Below, piece after piece: positions 6,344 through 11,036 of a stretch of DNA of 11,036 bases (within the stretch, counting starts at the first letter, position 1; each line of letters opens with the position of its first letter). A program made the position numbers and the translations under genes. This DNA comes from Dehalococcoidia bacterium UBA4060 (GTDB taxonomy: Bacteria; Chloroflexota; Dehalococcoidia; GIF9; UBA5629). The DNA lies in NCBI GenBank assembly GCA_002383665.1, contig DFZI01000105.1:1-11036 (forward strand), written 5' to 3'. The notes under the pieces were generated by a model that worked only from the letters and a program-made list of their open reading frames with translations, ran no database searches and was not told the DNA's origin.

Positions 6344-6631
6344 TCAGCTATAAAATTCGGTCTCTTTTTCGATGATCTCAAGATTAGGGTAATCGCGGTT
6401 GATCACGTTGATAATCTCAGCTATAACCTCATCAACACGGTAACTATGGTTGGCGACGCAGGCAATACCGATCGTGGCGATACGCCAGACATCATGATCA
6501 TCAACCTCAGCAATGGAGATGTTAAACTGCTTCTGAAGACGCGCCATCAAAGACTTGAGGATATTTCGCTTATCCTTGAGAGACTGGCTCCCAGGGATAT
6601 ATATCTTCAGCTTGCAGATGCCGACATTCAC
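6344..6631 (-). CDS. DUF503 family protein (YlxP-like)
   Basis: A 95-aa protein with the complete DUF503 pattern: N-terminal strand VGICKLKIYIPGSQSLKDKR, then a basic helix NILKSLMARLQKQF, and the AEVDDHDVWRIATIGIACVAN segment (about 41-61), ending in a helix and EKETEFYS. Family members are small single-domain proteins related to Bacillus YlxP; their biochemical role is not settled, so none is assigned. The start is GTG at 6631, with a weak GGGA about five nt upstream. It lies 93 bp upstream of the helicase gene and downstream of the zinc-ribbon gene, all in the same direction. Confidence 0.88.
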   Translation of the reverse strand: MNVGICKLKIYIPGSQSLKDKRNILKSLMARLQKQFNISIAEVDDHDVWRIATIGIACVANHSYRVDEVIAEIINVINRDYPNLEIIEKETEFYS

Positions 6632-6673
6632 AGGAATCCCGTCTGCCGTTCCGTAGCTATCCGCCGGTAAATT

Positions 6674-6698
6674 ACTCTCGCGGGAGACTTGCGAGAGT
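6674..6698. terminator. Hairpin between zinc-ribbon and DUF503 genes, possible terminator
   Basis: ACTCTCGC (6674-6681) and GCGAGAGT (6691-6698) form a perfect 8-bp stem around a 9-nt loop. It starts 12 nt after the stop of the zinc-ribbon gene on the minus strand, where it is followed by only a short AATTTA. On the plus strand it is followed by a T-rich run (TTCTATTCTATTT), but no plus-strand gene ends there. It may be a weak minus-strand terminator or an RNA processing element. Confidence 0.5.
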
Positions 6699-6709
6699 TT
6701 CTATTCTAT

Positions 6710-7000
6710 TTAATGGGCCGGCTTTTCCGATGCGTAGCAGTTACTGCAATATACCGGCCGTTCCTGTCTCGGCTCGAATGGAACCTCACATTCCGCGCCA
6801 CACCGTGCGCAGGTGGCTTTGAACATCTGCCTGGACTTCCCGGAACCGGAGTGTGACTGCTTCCGGTTAGACCGGCAATCAGGGCAACGCTTGGGTTCGT
6901 TTTGAAGTCCTTTTGAAGAATAGAATTCCTGTTCGCCTATTGTGAAGACGAATGACTTGCCGCACTCGGCACATGTAAGGGTCTTGTCCGTTAGGGCCAT
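6710..7000 (-). CDS. Small double zinc-ribbon protein
   Basis: A 96-aa protein with four CxxC pairs: Cys10/13 with Cys39/42 and Cys64/67 with Cys85/88, giving two treble-clef-like zinc ribbons joined by a basic, serine/glycine-rich linker (43-58). The first ribbon (TCAECGKSFVFTIGEQEFYSSKG) resembles the CxxC-x17-type probable zinc-ribbon family found in many Chloroflexota and other bacteria. The second (CARCGAECEVPFEPRQERPVYCSNC) is its usual companion. Function is unknown; nucleic-acid or protein binding is plausible. A strong AAGGAGG five nt before the ATG at 7000 confirms the start and suggests high expression. No clear promoter was found in the 234 bp upstream. Confidence 0.88.
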   Translation of the reverse strand: MALTDKTLTCAECGKSFVFTIGEQEFYSSKGLQNEPKRCPDCRSNRKQSHSGSGKSRQMFKATCARCGAECEVPFEPRQERPVYCSNCYASEKPAH

Positions 7001-7156
7001 CGATGCCTCCTTGTTGAAAATCGCGATGCCACGGTGGTTTTGGGAATGTCCTACGGCTCAAGACCTCAAGAAACATACGCAGGGAATCTTAATCCCGGCT
7101 ATATGATCTCCCGATTTCAGAGGTTTACCGGATTAAGACTCCACAGAAACCAAGGT

Positions 7157-7186
7157 TTGCATACGCGCAATAGTTTAGTTTATAAT
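7157..7186 (+). promoter_or_regulatory. Promoter of the MauE-like/lipoprotein gene pair
   Basis: TTGCAT (7157-7162), an 18-nt spacer and a perfect TATAAT (7181-7186). Transcription would start near 7193, giving a leader of about 42 nt to the ATG at 7235. The rest of the 234-bp divergent gap (7001-7234) shows nothing else I can support. Confidence 0.55.
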
Positions 7187-7234
7187 TTCGATTTAGTCAA
7201 GACCTTTACAATTACCAATACAAAGGACATTCGC

Positions 7235-7780
7235 ATGACTTCCTTCTATGATTACGATTCCCGGCCTACGGTGCGTAGTATAATCACCGGCATAGCCTGT
7301 GTTATAATCGCTGCATTTTTTCTTTTTGCCGGCAGCGGTAAACTGGCCGGGCTTGGCCAGGTACCCGGTCAGACAGAGTTCCTGGACAGGTTCATACCGG
7401 ACTTTATCATGACCCCTGAATTTGCTCGCTTTATCGGCATGGTTTTTATCCCCTGGATACTGCCGATTGGGGAGATCCTGATCGGCCTGGGACTTATCAT
7501 CGGTATCTGGCCCCGCGTAATAGCCATCCTGGTCGGCCTGCTCTCTCTGGGATTCATGGCCAACAACTCCTATATGATCTCCATCGGGCTGGATAAATAC
7601 CCGACCTGTGAATGTTTCGGCATCTGGGAACAATGGTTCGGTGGCCTTACACCCATGCAATCCATGTATATTGATATTGGACTTTTCATCCTGGCATTAG
7701 TTATAATAACCTTGCATCCGGGGCCGTTCTTCTCCCATCATTTCTGGTTCAATAGGATATTTAACCGAGATAAAATATAG
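7235..7780 (+). CDS. MauE/DoxX-family membrane protein with CxCFG motif
   Basis: A 181-aa membrane protein with four predicted helices (about 15-37, 66-91, 94-117 and 145-163). Helix 1 ends in the DoxX-type FAGSGKLAG, helix 2 contains PIGEILIGLGL with an acidic Glu80, and after helix 3 comes YPTCECFG with Cys125 and Cys127. The C-x-C-F-G motif is a hallmark of MauE-like members, thought to support disulfide or redox maturation of exported proteins. The frame is open back to 7034, but ATG 7235 has an AAAGGA seven nt upstream and sits just ahead of the cytoplasmic N-terminus, so it is the preferred start. The neighbouring lipoprotein gene begins 35 bp downstream, so both probably form one transcript. 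Substrate unknown. Confidence 0.82.
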   Translation: MTSFYDYDSRPTVRSIITGIACVIIAAFFLFAGSGKLAGLGQVPGQTEFLDRFIPDFIMTPEFARFIGMVFIPWILPIGEILIGLGLIIGIWPRVIAILVGLLSLGFMANNSYMISIGLDKYPTCECFGIWEQWFGGLTPMQSMYIDIGLFILALVIITLHPGPFFSHHFWFNRIFNRDKI

Positions 7781-7785
7781 CTACT

Positions 7786-7804
7786 CTCCTCGTAATTACA
7801 GGAG
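7786..7804 (+). promoter_or_regulatory. Small hairpin that pairs the lipoprotein ribosome site
   Basis: CTCCT (7786-7790) can pair with AGGAG (7800-7804), the only good Shine-Dalgarno of the gene at 7816. An inner GT/AC pair and a bulged C would close the loop. The stem is short (5+2 bp), so regulation of translation is speculative. Confidence 0.3.
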
Positions 7805-7815
7805 CAATTCAGGGT

Positions 7816-8571
7816 ATGAATCCAAAATCAATAGTCAAAACTTGCTTTCTACATATCTTTTCAGTGATGCTCATCCTGGCCCTGTCAGGATGCGGCAGCA
7901 CAACCAGCGGACCCGCTGCACAGCCTCCTGCACCCCCTGAACCAACTAATGAGGCGCCCGTTATCGCCAGCCTCACCACCGACCTCCAGGTACAGCCTCT
8001 GGGAAAGACCCAAGTTGTATGTGAAGCCATTGACACCGATGGTGATAACCTCACTTACCGCTGGGCCTGCAGTGATGGTATCCTGGAGGGGTCTTCAGCC
8101 ACAGTTACCTGGACAGCGCCGCAAACTTCAGGCAGCTACATGGTCACTGTAGTGGTCAGCGATGGTAAAGGAGGCGTGGCAAAAAAGGACCTGACCATCA
8201 CCGTCCCTGAAAAGCCGAACAATCCACCTGTGATCGAAGGGATCAGGTTCCAGTGGCTGGACCATCTTCCGACCACCATCAAACCTAACATGACTGAGAA
8301 GGAGAAGGAGCGCAATCCCGATCCCGTTATCCGCACCCTTGAGACAGCCGATATCACCTGCATCGCCAGTGACCCCGATAATGACAGCCTCAGCTATGCC
8401 TGGCTGGCCAATGCCGGCAAAATTATCAGCGTAGAAGGAAAGCCTGAATCAGTGCGGTGGAGAGTCCCCGGTGCGGGTGGTACCTACACGGTCACCTGCA
8501 GAGTATCCGACGAAAAGGGCCTCACAGATAATTTCACGATCAATATAACCGTGAAATGCTGTGGCAACTGA
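7816..8571 (+). CDS. Exported lipoprotein with two Ig-like (PKD/cadherin-like) domains
   Basis: A 251-aa cell-surface lipoprotein. The signal peptide (1-25) ends in the lipobox LSGC with Cys26 as the lipidated residue, followed by a Ser/Pro/Ala-rich linker. Two beta-sandwich domains follow, about 45-133 and 137-248. Each starts with a (N)xxPVI strand and contains a DTDGDNLTYRW or DPDNDSLSYAW turn and a GSYMVTVVVSDGKGG or GTYTVTCRVSDEKGL strand, the pattern of PKD/Ig-like repeats. The second domain has an extra charged insertion (about 155-172) and the protein ends in CCGN. No catalytic motif is visible, so adhesion or scaffold roles are inferred. AGGAG lies 11 nt before the ATG. It is likely co-transcribed with the MauE-like gene, and its end lies 3 bp from the end of the converging UPF0280 gene. 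Confidence 0.85.
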   Translation: MNPKSIVKTCFLHIFSVMLILALSGCGSTTSGPAAQPPAPPEPTNEAPVIASLTTDLQVQPLGKTQVVCEAIDTDGDNLTYRWACSDGILEGSSATVTWTAPQTSGSYMVTVVVSDGKGGVAKKDLTITVPEKPNNPPVIEGIRFQWLDHLPTTIKPNMTEKEKERNPDPVIRTLETADITCIASDPDNDSLSYAWLANAGKIISVEGKPESVRWRVPGAGGTYTVTCRVSDEKGLTDNFTINITVKCCGN

Positions 8572-8574
8572 TGA

Positions 8575-9297
8575 TCAGAGACTGAGCAGGTTGATATCAC
8601 CCCAGGCTCCCATCTTTTCCCCCTTGATAATAGCGATCCCGAGTACCCCGTTAATCTTCTGTATATATTCCAGCGCAACCTGGATATCATCTTCACTTTT
8701 AACAAGATTTCCTGCGGCTGTGGCCACAGCGTCCGAGAGCGCAGCCGAAGATGAGAGTACAACAGCGGCGTCAGCCATCCCCATGCTGAAGGAAGGGCCG
8801 ACCGTGCCTGAGGAAGTACAGACGCCCATTGGCATCAGCTCGGGCCTGAGTTCGATGGCCATTTTGCCGCTGAAAGGGGACTCTCCTGCATAGATGCCCA
8901 CCAATCTTTTTTTCTGAGTTTGGATAAAGATGTCGCCTCCATTTTCGACTATAATCTCACCTGAATACCGCAGCAGCTTTCTCCCGACCATCTCCGCAAT
9001 CGCACCGGCAACCGCAGCCATGGGCCCGACTCCGGCCATCTGTCCAGCCTCTGCCATGACCCTGACTATACCAGGTGCATCATCCTCAACCTGTACCGGC
9101 TTCAGACTGTGCAAAAATAGCGGATGTGCCCGGATATAGGCTTCAAGTGGACGACGGCATTCGACTATAGCAGCAACTGCCTCCGCAGTCAGATCACGTT
9201 CAGCACGGATGAACAGGTCACTCTCTTTCACCGTCGCCGTAAAGGAGACCAGGTCGTTATCCCTGATCAGTTGTCGATAGCTACGGACTTCATTCAT
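8575..9297 (-). CDS. UPF0280/COG2122 protein, ApbE-like, linked to homocysteine synthesis
   Basis: A 240-aa cytoplasmic protein of the UPF0280 family, a distant relative of the flavin transferase ApbE. Visible family blocks are VKESDLFIRAERDL (24-37), GVGPMAAVAGAIAE (89-102), VENGGDIFI (117-125), AGESPFSGKMAIEL and TSSGTVGPSFSMGMADAAVVLS. The start is set at ATG 9297, with GGAG 10 nt upstream. The frame is open further up, but a longer version would overlap the ferredoxin gene. In Methanosarcina the COG2122 protein aids sulfide assimilation into homocysteine alongside COG1900 and NIL-ferredoxin proteins, as recalled from the literature. Here it is the third gene of that same set, 29 bp after the ferredoxin gene. 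The enzymatic role is unresolved. Confidence 0.88.
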   Translation of the reverse strand: MNEVRSYRQLIRDNDLVSFTATVKESDLFIRAERDLTAEAVAAIVECRRPLEAYIRAHPLFLHSLKPVQVEDDAPGIVRVMAEAGQMAGVGPMAAVAGAIAEMVGRKLLRYSGEIIVENGGDIFIQTQKKRLVGIYAGESPFSGKMAIELRPELMPMGVCTSSGTVGPSFSMGMADAAVVLSSSAALSDAVATAAGNLVKSEDDIQVALEYIQKINGVLGIAIIKGEKMGAWGDINLLSL

Positions 9298-9326
9298 GAC
9301 TGAGAGACTCCGGCTAAACAGGTCGG

Positions 9327-9737
9327 TTAGAAATGCAGCTCCATGGCACGGGGTGGGCAGGCTCTCACACACAGCTCACAGACGACACATTTTGAGTTGT
9401 CGAAGAGAACCCTGCGAGTTTGTGGCTCGAGGGAAAACGCCTTCGTCGGGCACATGGTGACGCAGGCGCCACAGTGGGTGCAGCGCTCCTCGTTACGCAA
9501 CACGTCCTGGCTGAGCGCCTGTATCTCAATGCCCGCACTCTGCAAATATCTGATACCATTATCATATTCATTCTGATCACCGCTCAGCTCCATGATCATA
9601 AGCCCCTCTTCCCCCGGCGATATGGATGCCTTCAATATATTGAAATCCAGGCCATACTCTCTGATCAGCCTGCTAACAATAGGCCTGTCTACGTTATTTT
9701 TCGTGAAATGTAATACGATCTTTTTTTTAACTTCCAT
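9327..9737 (-). CDS. NIL-domain 2[4Fe-4S] ferredoxin of homocysteine biosynthesis
   Basis: A 136-aa electron carrier. Residues 1-75 form a NIL domain (a beta-alpha-beta fold: KKIVLHFTKNNVDRPIVSRL, then EEGLMIMELSG). Residues 83-136 form a bacterial-type double-cluster ferredoxin with CTHCGACVTMCP (86-97) and CVVCELCVRACP (117-128). All eight cluster cysteines are present: 86/89/92 with 127, and 117/120/123 with 96. Proteins of this architecture supply electrons for reduction of a protein-bound persulfide or thio-intermediate in the COG1900-dependent synthesis of homocysteine from aspartate semialdehyde. The ATG at 9737 is preceded by AAGGAG nine nt upstream and lies 14 nt after the COG1900 stop. 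It is in one operon with both neighbours. Confidence 0.93.
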   Translation of the reverse strand: MEVKKKIVLHFTKNNVDRPIVSRLIREYGLDFNILKASISPGEEGLMIMELSGDQNEYDNGIRYLQSAGIEIQALSQDVLRNEERCTHCGACVTMCPTKAFSLEPQTRRVLFDNSKCVVCELCVRACPPRAMELHF

Positions 9738-9751
9738 TTCCCGTTACTCCT

Positions 9752-10957
9752 TCAGGGCAGCGGCCTTTCTTCGAGCCCCTTAAGCTTGATGCCTGATTCA
9801 GGCCTCGGCAATGCTGCGACAGGTTCTGTCAGGAGGAAATCACCCTTCATAATCCATTGTTTAAGGATATTGGCGATCTCCACGGCCCTTGGATAGCTGG
9901 AAAGCGAGGCAGTTGGTATCTCCTTGCCCTCGATGGTTATTTTGCCCGATTTAAGCTCAGCATAGGTGACCTCGGCCAGGATGTCAGGCTTGCGTTGCGG
10001 GTAGGCTTCTGCATAATCCACGACAGGCGCCAGTATATCTGCATCGGTTACCAGCGTATAACGGAGTATCTCCTCATTAAGCACAGGGATGGGGATGCCG
10101 ATGCCCACCGTAAGTGTTACCCCGTACCCGAGGAAGCTGGTGCCGACCAGCCATCTGGGTTTCATCTGCTTGAGGTCACCTATCACTGCCAGCGTGCCCG
10201 CGCCACACTTCGGCACACCTTTTTCAGTGCGAGGTACCGATGGGTTAAACTGCGTGCCCTGCCAGGCAACGTAGCCCGTACCACCCCCCAGGAAGATGCG
10301 GGTGCCGATGCCTATAGTTTTGTAAAGCGGGTCGTTTAACATGGGGGAAAGCTGACCAGCCGAGGAGTAATTGGCATTGCCCATCCTCGGTTTCAGGACG
10401 CCCATGTAAGTGTAAAGTATGCGGCTGCCGACATTCACTGCAACGTTATAGTTCTGATAGGCATTGCGCATATTGAAAAGCACGGCCTCATTAATGGTAT
10501 CAATGTTGATCAGAGTCTCAATCTTCTTGCGCGGGTAGCAATCAGTCCCGTATGCCGTGGCAACCAGCCTGATATCTTTGCCTGCTACCAGCTCTTCAAT
10601 CACATGCCCGCCGCCATATTTGAAATCACCTGGGTAAATCCTGTTTTTCGGGTCATCATCCGGCATTGCCGTAGCACCCAGGATGATATCCACTGCCGCA
10701 ATTCCTGTATAAGCCGGCACATCATTAAGATAGACCTTGCCTCCTCCAAGCTTGATGCGGGGTGCACTGTGACCAACGTTCATATATATACTGGAGGAGC
10801 ACATCGGGCCAAAGGTTCCTGTCGTTACAACATCGATCTCCTTCGCTGCGGCAGCCACACCTTTCTTTTTGGCGATGTCGATCACCTCTTCAGCAGTGAC
10901 CACGACCGCCTGGCCTTTCTTGATTTTGTCATTAATCTCTGCGATCGTTTTGGCCAT
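9752..10957 (-). CDS. COG1900/DUF39 homocysteine biosynthesis protein
   Basis: A 401-aa cytoplasmic protein of the COG1900 family, proposed to make homocysteine from aspartate semialdehyde and a sulfur donor, replacing the usual acyl-homoserine sulfhydrylation. Characteristic blocks are VVTTGTFGPMCSSSIYMNVGHS (in part, with Cys53), YTGIAAVDIILGATA, DFKYGGGHVIEELVAG, VATAYGTDCYPRK (Cys140) and IFLGGGTGYVAWQGTQFNP, followed by GVPKCGAG (Cys251). Cys53 and Cys140 sit where the family has conserved, persulfide-forming cysteines. The protein ends soon after the core (GLEERPLP) and lacks the C-terminal CBS pair of the methanogen protein. ATG 10957 has a strong AAGGAGG five nt upstream. It heads the COG1900, NIL-ferredoxin, COG2122 gene set and follows an upstream gene whose stop overlaps this ribosome site. 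Confidence 0.92.
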   Translation of the reverse strand: MAKTIAEINDKIKKGQAVVVTAEEVIDIAKKKGVAAAAKEIDVVTTGTFGPMCSSSIYMNVGHSAPRIKLGGGKVYLNDVPAYTGIAAVDIILGATAMPDDDPKNRIYPGDFKYGGGHVIEELVAGKDIRLVATAYGTDCYPRKKIETLINIDTINEAVLFNMRNAYQNYNVAVNVGSRILYTYMGVLKPRMGNANYSSAGQLSPMLNDPLYKTIGIGTRIFLGGGTGYVAWQGTQFNPSVPRTEKGVPKCGAGTLAVIGDLKQMKPRWLVGTSFLGYGVTLTVGIGIPIPVLNEEILRYTLVTDADILAPVVDYAEAYPQRKPDILAEVTYAELKSGKITIEGKEIPTASLSSYPRAVEIANILKQWIMKGDFLLTEPVAALPRPESGIKLKGLEERPLP

Positions 10958-10967
10958 ATGTCCCTCC

Positions 10968-11036
10968 TTAAAAAATATTCAGCCCGTGCAGTGAAGCTGT
11001 TACAACAGCCTCAGCCGCAGCGGGCAGAGATAACGG
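10968..11036 (-). CDS. C-terminal end of an upstream gene (partial)
   Basis: From the right edge, one minus-strand frame is open for 22 codons and ends in a TAA at 10970-10968 whose bases lie within the TTTTTTAAGGAGG ribosome site of the COG1900 gene. The other two minus frames close within this stretch. The visible tail includes AAAEAVVTASLHGLNIF. A stop codon fused to the next gene's Shine-Dalgarno is typical of an operon junction, so this is probably the preceding gene of the homocysteine operon. It is too short to identify. Confidence 0.55.
   Translation of the reverse strand, partial: PLSLPAAAEAVVTASLHGLNIF

Noticed and set aside
7034..7234. Upstream extension of the MauE-like gene starting at GTG 7034
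   Set aside because: The added 67 residues are low in family character and have no ribosome site; the promoter TATAAT and the AAAGGA site both lie inside the extension, favouring ATG 7235.
7193..7660. 155-codon minus-strand frame opposite the MauE-like gene
   Set aside because: Very polar, antisense to a gene with clear membrane helices and motif, and without promoter or ribosome site.
9298..9372. N-terminal extension of the UPF0280 gene to 9372
   Set aside because: It would overlap the ferredoxin coding end in another frame, and the extra residues are not family-like; ATG 9297 has a GGAG upstream.
1..11036. CRISPR array, tRNA, rRNA, transposon ends or phage genes
   Set aside because: I looked for regular repeats, cloverleaf-like segments, transposase motifs and long terminal inverted repeats and saw none.

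Overview
The window looks like chromosomal DNA of moderate GC content from an anaerobic bacterium. The best guess is a Chloroflexota (Dehalococcoidia-like) genome. This rests on gene content only: a COG1900 / NIL-ferredoxin / UPF0280 homocysteine gene set, a double zinc-ribbon protein, Ig-fold lipoproteins and a winged-helix/nucleotidyltransferase fusion. It was not tested by any search. Genes are dense, often overlap or abut, and show no insertion sequence, CRISPR array, tRNA or rRNA.

Layout. (1) 1-119 (-): start of a flavodoxin-fold NAD(P)H/FMN reductase that runs off the left edge. (2) 256-3141 (-): a compact four-gene metal-uptake operon transcribed fur/zur -> znuA -> znuC -> znuB, with junctions of 2 nt, a 1-nt TAATG overlap, and 2 nt. 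It is driven by a strong sigma70-type promoter (TTGACA-18-TACAAT). A perfect 7-1-7 Fur-family inverted repeat sits at the expected transcription start. (3) 3291-3947 (+): a divergently transcribed winged-helix protein with a degenerate nucleotidyltransferase domain. Its own promoter is overlapped by an inverted repeat. (4) 3953-6250 (-): a DEAD/DEAH helicase of the YprA/MrfA type, apparently translated from a leaderless GTG. (5) 6344-6631 (-) a DUF503 (YlxP-like) protein and 6710-7000 (-) an eight-cysteine zinc-ribbon protein, with a hairpin between them. (6) 7235-8571 (+): a MauE/DoxX-type membrane protein followed by a two-domain Ig-like lipoprotein. (7) 8575-11036 (-): an operon for homocysteine synthesis (COG1900 protein, NIL-domain 2[4Fe-4S] ferredoxin, UPF0280/COG2122 protein), preceded by the last 22 codons of another gene at the right edge.

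How they work together. The znu genes should import zinc under control of the Fur-family repressor encoded first in the same operon. The COG1900/NIL-ferredoxin/COG2122 trio matches the sulfide-dependent route from aspartate semialdehyde to homocysteine known from methanogens. It implies methionine synthesis from sulfide in an anaerobe. The least understood parts are the winged-helix/dead-nucleotidyltransferase protein and the MauE-like/Ig-lipoprotein pair. I saw no convincing evidence of a wholly new multi-gene system. The strongest regulatory readings are the Fur-type operator and the inverted repeat on the divergent promoter.
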